Source of the DNA: Streptomyces sp. Q6
Lineage (GTDB): Bacteria > Actinomycetota > Actinomycetes > Streptomycetales > Streptomycetaceae
Reading direction: 5' to 3'
DNA length: 64,000 bases
Assembly (NCBI RefSeq): GCF_036967205.1
Contig: NZ_CP146023.1
Location: 310,001 to 374,000, forward strand
Within the stretch, counting starts at the first letter, position 1. Every line of letters begins with the position of its first letter. Shown here piece by piece: positions 16,264 through 25,632 of this stretch. The notes beneath the pieces were generated by a model that was given only the letters and a program-made list of their open reading frames with translations, was not told where the DNA came from and searched no databases. The translations under genes and the position numbers were made by a program.

Positions 16264-17753
16264 GCGGGCCCTCCGTAGAGGTAGGACACGGCCTGCGCCG
16301 ACAGGAGATCGGCGGACAGGCCGGCGGCGGTGAGCTGCCGCATCCGCGGCGCGCTCATCCGGTCTCTGGGCACCGCGGGCCCGGTGAAGCCGTCGGACGG
16401 ACCGAAGATCTCGTTGTGGCCGGGCCGCCCGTCCGGCGTGACACCGGTGACCTCCCAGATGTGGGTCAGGCGCCGTACACCGTGGTCGTCGACCGACAAG
16501 TGGGCAATGAAGTGGACCCCGTTGGCGATCTGCCGGTAGGCCAGGCGCTCGGAGAAGTTCTCCTGCGCGCGCAGATACAGCTCGGCGACCCGGTCGAAGA
16601 CCGCGGACGGGTCGGCGGCGTGAATGGTGCACATGTTGCCGCGCCGTTCACTGGTCATCACGTCCATCATCGCGGTGATCTCCGCGCCGCGGACCTCGCC
16701 GACGATCGTGCGCGTCAGCGACATCCGCTTGGCCGCCTTGATCAGGTCGGTGAGCGTGATCTCGCCCGCCGCCCGGCCGCCGCTGCCGCGCTCGCCGTTG
16801 GTGAACCGCTCCTGCATCGGCACCACATGCGGGTGGAAAGCGGGGCTGGTCAGCGACTCGAACGTGGTCTCCGCGGTGCCGAACCGCTCCTCGCGGTCGA
16901 TCTCCTTGAGCAGCGCCCGCAGGAACGTCGTCTTCCCGGCCGCGGCCTCCCCGGACACCATGACGTTGAAGCGGCCACGGACCGCGGCCGCCAGCACGTC
17001 CGCGGCCTCCTGCGTCACCGTGCCCAGCTGCACCAGCTTGGGCAGGGACGCATCCAGGTAGCGGTGGCGGCGGATCGTCACGTGGGTGCGCCCGTCAGTG
17101 ATCTCCGGGCCCATCGCCTGCAGCCGCGACCCGTCCCGCATCTCCAGCTCGACCTGCGGAGAGTGCGTGGAGAACTGCCGGTTGTGCCCCGACGCAGAGA
17201 TCAAGTCCCGCACCAGCTCGTGCAGTTCGGCCTCCGAGTCGGCGACCCGTTCCACCTGCACGGCCTTGGGCCGGCCGGCGTACTTGAGGAAGACCCGCTC
17301 AAAGCCCTCGATCCAGATGTCCTCGACCTGCTCGTCATCAAGGTAGCGCTGCAGCCGCCCGGCACGGAAACACATGTCGAAGGCGAGCGAGGCCAACTCC
17401 CGCTCGAGCGCGGGATCGACCAATCCGCCGACGGCCACGCCGTGCCCGTCCGCCCAGATCGCCACCTGCTCGTTGATCAGCGAGCGGCCCCGCTGCTCCT
17501 TCGCCTCCTGCGACAGCGGCGCCGTCCGGTGCTCGCCCTCCTTGCGCAGCTGCTCCAGGACGACCTTCTTGATGCTGCGCGCCGGACGGAAGATCCCAGT
17601 CCGCTGCTCCTGGAAGGCGCTCGGGCCGGGTAGTTCGGGCGGCGGGCCGAACTGCCCGTGAGGACTCGGGTGGGCGGCCGCGGCCGGCGACTGGAGCGGC
17701 ACGGCGGGCCGCCGCCGCGCAGGCGGCCCGTTGTAGGCGGGTTCAGCGCGCAC
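16260..17753 (-). CDS. TadA/CpaF secretion ATPase
   Basis: 497 residues. An N-terminal proline-rich leader of about 60 residues is followed by the CpaF domain. The Walker A loop GEAAAGKT is at about 268-275, the Walker B/Asp-box region TIVGEVRGAEI at 349-359 and the His box MCTIHAADP near 375-383. It powers Tad/Flp pilus extension, perhaps retraction. The P-loop has Ala in place of the usual Gly-Ser-Gly but keeps GKT. It overlaps the CpaE-like gene by 11 bp and TadB by 4 bp, so translation is coupled. Confidence 0.93.
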   Translation of the reverse strand: MRAEPAYNGPPARRRPAVPLQSPAAAAHPSPHGQFGPPPELPGPSAFQEQRTGIFRPARSIKKVVLEQLRKEGEHRTAPLSQEAKEQRGRSLINEQVAIWADGHGVAVGGLVDPALERELASLAFDMCFRAGRLQRYLDDEQVEDIWIEGFERVFLKYAGRPKAVQVERVADSEAELHELVRDLISASGHNRQFSTHSPQVELEMRDGSRLQAMGPEITDGRTHVTIRRHRYLDASLPKLVQLGTVTQEAADVLAAAVRGRFNVMVSGEAAAGKTTFLRALLKEIDREERFGTAETTFESLTSPAFHPHVVPMQERFTNGERGSGGRAAGEITLTDLIKAAKRMSLTRTIVGEVRGAEITAMMDVMTSERRGNMCTIHAADPSAVFDRVAELYLRAQENFSERLAYRQIANGVHFIAHLSVDDHGVRRLTHIWEVTGVTPDGRPGHNEIFGPSDGFTGPAVPRDRMSAPRMRQLTAAGLSADLLSAQAVSYLYGGPA

Positions 17754-18594
17754 GACGCACCTCCGAGAGCCGCTGCTGCATCGGCGAGGTCAGACGCGAG
17801 CGCCGCATCAGCACCAGCTGACGCAGCGGCGGGCACGCCTCCCGCGCGGCTTTCATCAGCGCGGACTTGGCGAACTTCCTCGGCTCGGGCGCCCCGTCGG
17901 ACAACACGGCCGCCTCCTCGGGCCGGTAGGGCAGCGTGGCGATCACCCGGGTCTCCAGCTCGCTCTCGACCTCCCGCTTGCCGTACGACCCCTCCGTGAT
18001 CAGAAGAATGCCCAGCGACGGGCTCGGCCCGCCGTGCCCCTCCTCCAGCGCGGCGTGCACCATGGGGATCCGCGACTTCGCGGCGTGCAGGCCGCGAAGC
18101 GTGCCGCGCATCACCAGCAGCACCAGATCGGCGCGCTGCGCCAGGACCCGGGTGGGCCCGTAGATGCCGCTGCGGCCGAGGTCGATCAGCACGTCATGCG
18201 GATGGTTGGGCATCCGGTCGATCCCGACGAACAGGTCGGCCAGCGCCGGCCACTCCGGCTTCAACGCCGCTGCCAGGGACGGGTCGGGCAGCCCGGGCAG
18301 CAGCACGTGCCGCTCGCTGGCTGCCCCGTTGTCGTCACCCAGGCGCACCAGCTGGGTCCAGAACGCCTGCGGCAGCGGCTGTTCACCCCGCCGGGACACG
18401 GCCAGGTTCTGCAGCCCGATGTCCGCCCGCAGGCTGCTCTGCAGGGCTCCGGCCAGCACCGCGCCGCCGTCGGGATCGCACTCGGCCAGGAGCGTGCGCC
18501 GGTCGCCCTCCAGCGGCCAGCTCTGCAGCAGGGCGAGCCCCGTTGTCGTCACGCCGGGTGCCCCGGGCAGACCGGCCAACGCGATGACCGCCAT
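17743..18594 (-). CDS. CpaE-like MinD-family protein with changed P-loop
   Basis: 283 residues from the ATG at 18594 (overlaps the CpaB stop). The fold matches MinD/CpaE: the start MAVIALAGLPGAPGVTTTGL, then LLAECDPDGG, then DVLIDLGRSGIYGP and a late strand LGILLITEGSYGKREVE. CpaE proteins localise the Tad machine. The P-loop reads GAPGVTTTG and lacks both lysines of the deviant Walker A motif, so ATP hydrolysis is doubtful; many actinobacterial CpaE homologues vary here. The N-terminal receiver-like domain is missing, and a stand-alone copy of such a domain lies at 62900-63277. Confidence 0.8.
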   Translation of the reverse strand: MAVIALAGLPGAPGVTTTGLALLQSWPLEGDRRTLLAECDPDGGAVLAGALQSSLRADIGLQNLAVSRRGEQPLPQAFWTQLVRLGDDNGAASERHVLLPGLPDPSLAAALKPEWPALADLFVGIDRMPNHPHDVLIDLGRSGIYGPTRVLAQRADLVLLVMRGTLRGLHAAKSRIPMVHAALEEGHGGPSPSLGILLITEGSYGKREVESELETRVIATLPYRPEEAAVLSDGAPEPRKFAKSALMKAAREACPPLRQLVLMRRSRLTSPMQQRLSEVRRAR

Positions 18595-19289
18595 CAGCCC
18601 CCCGCCCCGTTCACCGCCAGCGCCACGTCGCCGGCTGCGGCCTGGGCCGCCAGCTTCGGGCCCTGCGCCTTGTCCACGGCCACATCCACGACCTGCTCGC
18701 CGGAGGATTCCGGCGCCGCACCGACCCACACCACGCGGACGGTGACGGTCTGCGGATTGCTCGGGTCTTCGCTCTTGGCGGCGCCGGACGACGACGCGAC
18801 GTCCCCGGTGAACACGACCTGCACCGTGTCCGCCGGTTTCAGCTGTGGCATCTGGCCCGACTTCAGCGCGATCCGGACCTTCTGCTCCCCGGCCTTCACC
18901 AGGGACCTGCGGGTGACTTCCTGCGGGTGCAGCAACGCGCCCGCACGCAGTGTGGACACCGCCCGCATGCCGACCACCTCGCCGCGCTGCTGGACGCCGA
19001 CCACCTTCATCGATGGATCCAGCGCCACCGAGGCCGCCTGCAGATCCCTGTCCTTGATCACATGTCCGGCCGGTACGTCACGGGCCAGCTCCAGGACCTG
19101 CTGACGCTCCCCGTTCTGCGTCCAGTACCACCAGTTGCCCGCCACGCACACGGCGATACACGCCACCGCGGCCGCGAGCATGCCCGGCCGGCGCCGCCGC
19201 ACCTGCCACCGCGCCTGTGCACCCGCTCTTGGTGCCACCACCTGGGCCTGCGGCGCCGCCGCCTGGGCGGGCACATCCGTCCTGCTCAC
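18594..19289 (-). CDS. CpaB/RcpC-like SAF-domain protein
   Basis: 231 residues. A basic N-terminal tail, one membrane segment (MLAAAVACIAVCVAGNWWYW) and a SAF domain with ARDVPAGHVIKDRDLQAASV and RAGALLHPQEVTR. CpaB/RcpC proteins help outer or periplasmic steps of Flp pili; in Gram-positives they probably work at the wall side. GTG start at 19289 with AAAGG about 10 bp upstream. It begins the tightly packed tad operon. Confidence 0.85.
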   Translation of the reverse strand: MSRTDVPAQAAAPQAQVVAPRAGAQARWQVRRRRPGMLAAAVACIAVCVAGNWWYWTQNGERQQVLELARDVPAGHVIKDRDLQAASVALDPSMKVVGVQQRGEVVGMRAVSTLRAGALLHPQEVTRRSLVKAGEQKVRIALKSGQMPQLKPADTVQVVFTGDVASSSGAAKSEDPSNPQTVTVRVVWVGAAPESSGEQVVDVAVDKAQGPKLAAQAAAGDVALAVNGAGG

Positions 19290-19328
19290 CTCACGTGTGC
19301 CTTTCTCCTACGAGAACCCGCGGAGCCA

Positions 19329-20204
19329 TCAGTCGCCCACGGCCTGCAACTCACCCACGGTGAACGCCACATCGGTCTCACGCGTAGTCGGAATCTGTCC
19401 CTGCTCGCCCGTGTTCGCCTGCCACGTCACATCCCAGTACGAGACGGCGCTCAGGTGGTACTTCGTCCCGGGCTCCTGCGTGGAGGGCTCCTGGTAGACG
19501 TGACCGCAGTCCGGCGACTCGATGCCCTTGCTCGTGTTCTTGAACGGCGTTCCGGGCCCGTTGCACACGACCTTCTCGCCGTCCCCCATCGACCACACGA
19601 TCTTGGAGACCTCGGCTGTCGCGGTCACCGTGACACCGCCCGCCGTCACCGACGTCGAGTTCGGGCCGAACGTCGTCGCGCTCGGCGTCACCCACAGCCA
19701 CATCGGCGCACCCACCACGTACTTCGCGTTTGCCCGCGGGCTCGCGATCGCCGGTCCGGTCAGTTTCATCTTGCTCACGGCCTGGAGCGCGACCTCTGCA
19801 GGGTCAACGGTGGGGCCGGCTTGTCCGGGAGGCGCCGCGAAGTGGGTGGTGGTGCCGCCGGGGCAGGTCCGCTCGTACGCGACCTTCCCCTCGCCCGGGT
19901 AGAACATCGTGCCCGGCGGCGGCTGCGGGTCCATCCTCGTCACGGTGCACTTGGGCGCGCTGCCCTTGCCTTTTGCCTTGCTGTGCCGGGCTGCACTGCT
20001 GTCCGATGACGTGCTGCCGCCAGCGGGATCGGTGTCGGCGTTGCACTGCACGAACAGGCCGCCCTGGCTGCACTTGCCGCCCGTGGGCGCTCCGGCGTGC
20101 GCGGGAACGACGCCGAGGCCTGCTAAGACGACCGCACCCAGGACGATGGTCAGCAGGGGTCTTGCGACAGCTTGATCTCGATGATCTTCCACGACTTCCC
20201 CCAA
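19329..20204 (-). CDS. Secreted protein of unknown function next to the tad operon
   Basis: Up to 291 residues. A signal peptide is clear (LLTIVLGAVVLAGLGVVPAH, then AGA). The mature part has paired cysteines (GGKCSQGG, FVQCN, PKCTVTRMD, ERTCPGG) and beta-rich blocks such as WLWVTPSATTFGPNSTSVTA and a PKD-like VSKIVWSMGDGEKVVCNGPG. The start is unclear (TTG at 20204 or GTG at 20192) because it overlaps the lipoprotein gene. Similar proteins are found beside Streptomyces Tad genes and may coat or anchor the pilus. Confidence 0.7.
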   Translation of the reverse strand: MGEVVEDHRDQAVARPLLTIVLGAVVLAGLGVVPAHAGAPTGGKCSQGGLFVQCNADTDPAGGSTSSDSSAARHSKAKGKGSAPKCTVTRMDPQPPPGTMFYPGEGKVAYERTCPGGTTTHFAAPPGQAGPTVDPAEVALQAVSKMKLTGPAIASPRANAKYVVGAPMWLWVTPSATTFGPNSTSVTAGGVTVTATAEVSKIVWSMGDGEKVVCNGPGTPFKNTSKGIESPDCGHVYQEPSTQEPGTKYHLSAVSYWDVTWQANTGEQGQIPTTRETDVAFTVGELQAVGD

Positions 20205-20794
20205 ACCTCGGCCTGAGCGGTCATGTAGTAGCGCGGCAGCCGCGTGCTCGGCATCGGCACCGGCTTGCCGGTCTTGGCGTACAAGTACTTCCAGTGCGTG
20301 GTGTCGAGGCAGTCCTTGACCTTCGCCGAAGCCGCTTTCGTGCCACGGGGCTTGAACTCCGTGATCTTTGCGGAGTGGGTGGGAGCGCCCTTGGTCACGA
20401 TGCCCTTCGACCGCAGGTCCGCGAGATCGTTAGTGATGCTGGTCTTGGCGAGCGCGACGGCGTACGTGTCGAACTCCGTCCCGCTCGTTGACCCCTTGGC
20501 GTAGGCCTTGGCCTGCTCCGCCCACATGCGCCCGTACGCATCGAGGGCGGCCGCTTTGTCGCCGGCATGGGGGTCGGTCTGGCTGGGGCTCGGCGTGGCG
20601 TTGTCCGTGCTCGAGGCCGACGTGCTCGGATCCTTGGGATCGAGGGTCGCCTCGGGGCCCTTGTTCTCGCTGCCGGAGCACGCGGTGAGCAGCGATGCGG
20701 CGAGCACCGCGGAGCTCAGCGCGACGCCGATTGAGCGGCCGCTTTTTCGCTTGCGAAGGCCGGAATATGCCGGGTGCCGTGCTGCTCGTGTCAT
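20150..20794 (-). CDS. Lipoprotein
   Basis: 214 residues from the ATG at 20794 with a GGGGAGAG ribosome site. The lipobox is VLAASLLTACSGSE after a basic N-terminus, so it should be lipid-anchored outside the membrane. A Ser/Thr/Pro linker follows, then a domain with AALDAYGRMWAEQAKAY and ending AQAEVWGKSWKIIEIKLSQ, which resembles the NTF2/SnoaL-like C-terminal fold of many actinobacterial lipoproteins. It overlaps the secreted protein's start and is first in the tad-side transcript. Confidence 0.8.
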   Translation of the reverse strand: MTRAARHPAYSGLRKRKSGRSIGVALSSAVLAASLLTACSGSENKGPEATLDPKDPSTSASSTDNATPSPSQTDPHAGDKAAALDAYGRMWAEQAKAYAKGSTSGTEFDTYAVALAKTSITNDLADLRSKGIVTKGAPTHSAKITEFKPRGTKAASAKVKDCLDTTHWKYLYAKTGKPVPMPSTRLPRYYMTAQAEVWGKSWKIIEIKLSQDPC

Positions 20795-21413
20795 GCGCTC
20801 TCCCCGTCGGCGTGAGGCGATCTGCGGCTTCGCGAGTAGGTGGTGCGGTCGGGTACGTCGCCCTGGTGACTCCGTCGCCTCACGAAGTCTGATCTGCCGC
20901 AACCGCTCCATCTGTACCCATACACACATCTTTGTGATGAGGCGGTTCCGGTTCCTCGCTGACACGTACATTAGGCCACTCTCTGTCAACGGGCTATATC
21001 GTTCCGGTAGTTGAACCGTCCAGGTTCGCTGTCCGCTCCTCACGTGTCCGTCCAGGTCAGGGCGCAGGTGGAGGGTTGCGGCCTGGTGAAAAGCGTTGGC
21101 CATGTCCGGAACGCACCATTACGGACTGTGCGGGCATGGTGATGTGAGGTCTGCACCCCCGCAGAACTCGCCTTGACCAGCTGGAGATTGAGGTGAGAGT
21201 GCAGATGCACACGTTCAGGTGATGATCGCTCAGGTGGGAGGACGTGGTGGCAGGCGCGTGGACCGCGCCGAATCCGGTCTACCGGCCGGCCGCTGGGGCG
21301 ACCGTGCAGGTCTCCTTCGCGCCGCCGAATCCCGGCGTGCGCCGCATCGCCGTGGCGATCGCCCCGATGCGGCTGGTCCCGCGCTCCGAGTACGAGTACG
21401 TGCCTGTGGCCGG
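20795..21413. other. Intergenic region upstream of the lipoprotein/tad transcript
   Basis: About 620 bp between the end of the secretion operon and the lipoprotein start. It has a locally AT-richer part (20920-21010) that could carry the promoter for the minus-strand tad genes. No reading frame on either strand is convincing. Confidence 0.45.
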
Positions 21414-22331
21414 TCACAGGTCGGTCCAGGGCCGCTGCGCGCCGCGGGTGCGCAGGCAGTGCCAGACCGGAGCGTCGACGCCGAGCGTCTCGATGTCCTC
21501 GAGGACGGCGGCCCCGATCGGGATGGTCCGGGCCATGGCCGCGACGGTGGGGTGCTCGCGGACCATCGTGGCGAGGTCCTCGATGCGGTGGCCGAGCGCG
21601 GTGGGCCCGGCGCCGGTGAGGATGAACAGGACACGCGGGAAAGCGGGGTACCAGCGCAGCCACGCCGGTCCGCCGAGCGCGTCGGTGCGGGAGCGGCGGG
21701 CGGCGCCGACGATCTGGGGTTCGTAGATGAACAGGCGGGCGTAGTCGATGAGTTTCGCGGCCAGCCGCTCGCTGCTCATGGTGGCCCGGTCGACCTCCAC
21801 GAACGCCCGAAGCTTCGTGCGCTGCCCGCCAGGGGTGTGGTGGGTGTAGTAGAGGAGGGCGTCGGCGATGAGGCGTTCGCCGTCGCCGACGTTGTGAGCG
21901 ACCTCGGGGATCCAGTCCCAGGGGCCGTGCTCGTCGCCTCGGGCGCGGGCGGTGGTGGCGAACGCGGCATGGGCCCGTACCACCGTGAGGGTGTGCGCGG
22001 TGCGCAGGGAGGCGGCGCTGGTCGAGGTCATCGGATAGGGCGGCCGGTCCTGGAGCTGGGGCAGGTGGCGGGTGATGTCGGCTCCCGTCTCGGTGAGGTG
22101 CCAGGCGCGGGTGCCGTGCGAGGCGGGCAGCACGATGGAGTCGGCGACGCCCTCGCGGCGCAGTCGGGCCAGGGCGCGGGAGATGTGCTCGCGGCGCTGC
22201 CCGGGCAGCAGGACCTGGTGCAGCAGATTCACGGTGACCATGCGGTGCTGGGCGATCATGCCGAGGATCTGGTGAGGGAGGCCCTCAGCGGTGGCGGGGA
22301 TGAACGAGGTGGCCTTGGGGGTAGTGGTCAC
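21414..22331 (-). CDS. Replication-relaxation family protein (Replic_Relax)
   Basis: 305 residues. An N-terminal winged helix (HQILGMIAQHRMVTVNLLHQ; REHISRALARLRREGV) is followed by the Replic_Relax signature: SLRTAHTLTVVRAHAAFA, then WDWIPEVAHNVGDGERLIAD and the acidic strand LRAFVEVDRATMSSERLAAK, then YPAFPRVLFILTGAG. Proteins of this family accompany VirD4-like genes on actinobacterial plasmids and integrative elements and may act at the transfer or replication origin. ATGA overlap with the VirD4-like gene. It is the last gene of the transfer operon. Confidence 0.85.
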   Translation of the reverse strand: MTTTPKATSFIPATAEGLPHQILGMIAQHRMVTVNLLHQVLLPGQRREHISRALARLRREGVADSIVLPASHGTRAWHLTETGADITRHLPQLQDRPPYPMTSTSAASLRTAHTLTVVRAHAAFATTARARGDEHGPWDWIPEVAHNVGDGERLIADALLYYTHHTPGGQRTKLRAFVEVDRATMSSERLAAKLIDYARLFIYEPQIVGAARRSRTDALGGPAWLRWYPAFPRVLFILTGAGPTALGHRIEDLATMVREHPTVAAMARTIPIGAAVLEDIETLGVDAPVWHCLRTRGAQRPWTDL

Positions 22332-24955
22332 GACTGGTATCCCTTGGTCATGTCGACGGTGGCGTGCGGAGTGAGCGAGGCCACCAGGGCGCGTACGGCG
22401 TTGAGTTGGGCGGCGGCGCTGGCCGCGGCCTCGGGCAGCGGCCGTCCGCCGGCCGCCCGGTGGGCTCGGGCGTGGAGGGTCTTGACCTGGGTGGGGCGGG
22501 CGAGGTCGTGGAAGTCGTCATCGAGGTGCACGCCGGAGATGCGTACCGGGCCGACCCGTTGGCCGCCGACGGTGAATGAGGCGTAGTGCTCGTACAGGGG
22601 CAGGGCGATGACCTGGTCTTCGCTGGGGCGCTCGCCCCACTCCTCGGTCATGACCTTGATGACCCGGCGGGTGCCGGTGGTGGTGGCCAGGGTGGAGGAG
22701 TTCTGCAGCAGCGCTTCGCGGACGGCCTGGGGCAGGCGGGTCAGGGACTGGGACATGCCGTGGATGTGGACCTTGGACTTGCGGAGGTCTTCGAACATGG
22801 AGGCCACGGACTCGGGGGCGCTGCCCGCGATGGTGATCAGCTCGTCGAGGTAGCCGCGGAAGTCGATGCGGTCCCCGGGCGCCGTGTCGCGCCGCGAGCG
22901 TCCGGCACGCAGCAGTTCGTGGGCGATCAGGCTGGAGACGAGCCGGTCGTTGGGCCCGTTGCCCGCGGTGCAGATCCACACAATGCGCCGGGTGTCCATG
23001 GCCTGACGCAAGTTGAGGCGACCCTGCGCCTGGCCGAGGAAGGCGTGGTAGACGGGGTTTTGTGACAGCCGGGTCAGCGGGTTGAGGACGATGCCGAACG
23101 CCTCATAGGAGAGCGTCGGGAAGATCGTGTCCCACCAGGTGATCGCCTCTGCTCCGAGGTCGGCGCGAACGACCTGAAGCGCGGCGGTGCGGAAATTGGG
23201 GTCGGTCAGCAGGGCGCTGATGTGGAACACCGTGGCCTGGGCCTCGGGCTGTCCCGCGGCACAGGCCTTGGCGTTCAGGGCGGTCAGCACCTGCACGCAG
23301 TTGGTGAGGATGGTGATGCCGCGCGGCGTGTTGGAGTCGTCCCACTTCATGCCGGCGGCCAGGCCGTCGACGACGGCGTCGGTGACCTCGTGGCGCGGCT
23401 GCCCGTGACTCATGTCGAGCAGATTCCACGCGGCGACCGGCCGGGTGCCGTCGGCCGGTTTGAGGTCGACGACCTGCACCCGGCCCATGATCATGGGGTG
23501 GGCGAGGTAGGGGGAGGCACGGTGCCAGGAGTCGCCGTGCGGGTCGACGTAGAGCAGCCCGCCCCCGGCGTGCGCGACCGCGATCGCCTGGGCCACGGCG
23601 CGTTCGGTCTTCCCGGCGCCGGACTTGCCGAGACCGGTCTCGAACAGCGTCTCTGCGGCGTGCGTGGCCACCAGCCGCCGCGTCCCATCGCCCTCCACCA
23701 GGACGCCCTGCAGCAGCAGACCGGGATTGCCGTGCTCGAACGTGGGCAACTGGGCAGGCAGCAGCGGGAGTTGACAGTGCCGGGTCGGCGGCTTGAGCAG
23801 CCCCGTCAGCTCGGTCAGCCGGGCGAGGTTCGCCCCGGAGGGCCGGCACTGCCCCGTCTCCCAACGCCGCTGCCAGCTGCGCCGCCACGGCCACTGATCG
23901 GGCCCCCACCACCAGGCGAACAACCGCAGCCCGCGCGGCGCGAGCCGCGCCTCGTGCGAGAACACGGTGAAGCCGCCCTGCACCTGGGAGAGCAGGGCCC
24001 GTGCGCGGCCCTCGCGGTTGGAGGCGCAGCGGATCAGGATCTGTACCCGGGCCAGCGCGGTGTCGTCGGCCAGCTTGCCCAGCGCCTTGTCCTTGTCGAC
24101 ACGGCGCGCGTGCGGCACCACCAGCGGGGCCGCGGCCTGGTTGCGGCCCTGGGCGAGGGTGCGCAGCGAATCGGCGGCTGCGGCCACGTCCTGGCGCATC
24201 CACCGTGAGGCGGCCCGGGCCTCAGCATGCTCCTCTCCGCGGGCCCTTTGCATCATCTGCCACCGCTTCACGCGCACCGCCGTGCGCGGCGCGGGCTGCA
24301 GATCGATGGTGACCTCCACCAGATCGCCCAGATCACTCTTCAGCGAGGCCACGGCGTCCACGATCGGCTGCAGCGGATCCGGGTCCAGGGGCACCTCGCG
24401 CAGGTAGGAGGCTGGATTGCCGCGCAGAACCATCTCGCCGCGCACCTCGAACTCCCGCTGATCGCCGCCCTGTTCGCCGTCACCGCGGTCACGCTCGGCG
24501 TCATCGGACGACAGAACGCTTAGGGCCACGGCGTTGCCGAACCCGCTCACCCGCAGGAACTTCTCCGCGCCCGCCGGTCCTTCCATCTGGTAGGAGAGCG
24601 GGTGCGTCTGGTCCGAGCGCAGCCGGATCCGTACCGCCCGCGAGCGTTTGGGGGCCCACCACGGCAGGGCGTTCGCGGCCTGCAGCAGCTTCAGCCCCTG
24701 GCGCAGGACGCGTTCCTCGTCCGGGTCGAAGTACGGCGCGGGCGTCACCCTGAGCACGCACCGCTGCATCGAGGCCCGCGCGGCCAGCCGTGCACTGATC
24801 AACTCCCAGACGAGCCACCCCGTCACGGCGAGGAGCAGGGGCACGAACCAGTGCGCGACGAGCCACCATGCGGCCTGGCCCAGGGCGAAGGCGGCATCGG
24901 CGAAGCCGGGCAGTGCCTGCGGCGTCATGAGGCGGTGGGAGGAAGAGGTGTCCAT
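22328..24955 (-). CDS. VirD4/TraG-like type IV coupling ATPase
   Basis: About 875 residues. One or two membrane segments near the start (FVPLLLAVTGWLVWELISA), a long N-terminal soluble region, Walker A GKSGAGKT at about 443-450 followed by GGGLLYVDPHGDSW, and C-terminal motifs RIVWICTAGNGPNDRLV and GYLDELITIAGSAPESVASM with Walker-B-like acidic residues. Coupling proteins bring DNA or protein to the secretion channel. The start is the ATG at 24955 (after AAGAGAG) or the one at 24928, which overlaps the upstream stop. Confidence 0.9.
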   Translation of the reverse strand: MDTSSSHRLMTPQALPGFADAAFALGQAAWWLVAHWFVPLLLAVTGWLVWELISARLAARASMQRCVLRVTPAPYFDPDEERVLRQGLKLLQAANALPWWAPKRSRAVRIRLRSDQTHPLSYQMEGPAGAEKFLRVSGFGNAVALSVLSSDDAERDRGDGEQGGDQREFEVRGEMVLRGNPASYLREVPLDPDPLQPIVDAVASLKSDLGDLVEVTIDLQPAPRTAVRVKRWQMMQRARGEEHAEARAASRWMRQDVAAAADSLRTLAQGRNQAAAPLVVPHARRVDKDKALGKLADDTALARVQILIRCASNREGRARALLSQVQGGFTVFSHEARLAPRGLRLFAWWWGPDQWPWRRSWQRRWETGQCRPSGANLARLTELTGLLKPPTRHCQLPLLPAQLPTFEHGNPGLLLQGVLVEGDGTRRLVATHAAETLFETGLGKSGAGKTERAVAQAIAVAHAGGGLLYVDPHGDSWHRASPYLAHPMIMGRVQVVDLKPADGTRPVAAWNLLDMSHGQPRHEVTDAVVDGLAAGMKWDDSNTPRGITILTNCVQVLTALNAKACAAGQPEAQATVFHISALLTDPNFRTAALQVVRADLGAEAITWWDTIFPTLSYEAFGIVLNPLTRLSQNPVYHAFLGQAQGRLNLRQAMDTRRIVWICTAGNGPNDRLVSSLIAHELLRAGRSRRDTAPGDRIDFRGYLDELITIAGSAPESVASMFEDLRKSKVHIHGMSQSLTRLPQAVREALLQNSSTLATTTGTRRVIKVMTEEWGERPSEDQVIALPLYEHYASFTVGGQRVGPVRISGVHLDDDFHDLARPTQVKTLHARAHRAAGGRPLPEAAASAAAQLNAVRALVASLTPHATVDMTKGYQS

Positions 24956-25632
24956 GCGGTGCTCTCTTTGGTGGGGCGGGTGAAGGGGATGTCGGCCAGG
25001 CGGCCGTCGGTGTAGGTGCCGCCGCGGTCGGCCGCCGCCCACACCAGATGCACGACCGCCCGATGCGGCCGGATGGGATCGTGGCGGGCGATCGCGGCCT
25101 GGATACGGAACCGGGTGAACGCCGGGGCGACGGCGTCGCCGTGCACAGCGGCGGGAAACGCGGTCGGGAACGCCGCTTGGCCCCGTCCCGTCACGTCCGC
25201 GCGCAGCACCCGGGACGCCGTCGTGAGGAGCTGTGCGGTCTGCGCGGCGGGCAGGTCGGCAGGCCAAGACCGCTCGAGCAGCTGCTGAATGGCCCGGTCC
25301 CCGGCCCTGCCCTCGCCCCGCGGCGGCAATTCGCCCGCGGGCGACGGTGTTGGCGAGGAGCGCGGCCCGGGCGCAGAGGGGGAGGAGCGCGGCGCCGCCG
25401 GCGTGTGCCGCGTGGCGACCTCGTCTGTGCTCGGCGCCGCAGCCACCGCACTGCTGGTGGCCCGAGGCGCAGGTGCCGTCGGCGTGGAGGACGGGGAGGT
25501 GAAAGGGGACGACAGCAGAGGCCAGCCGATCACGGCGCATACGGCGGACAGCGCGAGCAGCAGCCACGGGAACGCCGGCCGTTGCCCTGCCGCCGCGGAC
25601 GTCGTGCGAGGACTGAAGGTCATCTGGGTCAC
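24925..25632 (-). CDS. Membrane-anchored hypothetical protein of the transfer operon
   Basis: 235 residues: one helix close to the N-terminus (FPWLLLALSAVCAVIGWPLL), an Ala/Pro/Ser-rich extracellular spacer and a folded end with VLRADVTGRGQAAFPTAFP, then RFRIQAAIARHD and AVVHLVWAAADRGGTYTDGR. That end looks like a conserved beta-rich domain, but I cannot name it. GTGA overlap with the upstream cell-wall hydrolase and an overlap of about 30 bp with the VirD4 gene show it is part of the transfer operon. Confidence 0.75.
   Translation of the reverse strand: MTQMTFSPRTTSAAAGQRPAFPWLLLALSAVCAVIGWPLLSSPFTSPSSTPTAPAPRATSSAVAAAPSTDEVATRHTPAAPRSSPSAPGPRSSPTPSPAGELPPRGEGRAGDRAIQQLLERSWPADLPAAQTAQLLTTASRVLRADVTGRGQAAFPTAFPAAVHGDAVAPAFTRFRIQAAIARHDPIRPHRAVVHLVWAAADRGGTYTDGRLADIPFTRPTKESTAWTPLPPTAS

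Noticed and set aside
21244-21726. Plus-strand frame starting VAGAWTAPNPVY
   Set aside because: The first 60 residues look protein-like, but the rest runs opposite the Replic_Relax gene and loses sense; no clear ribosome site.
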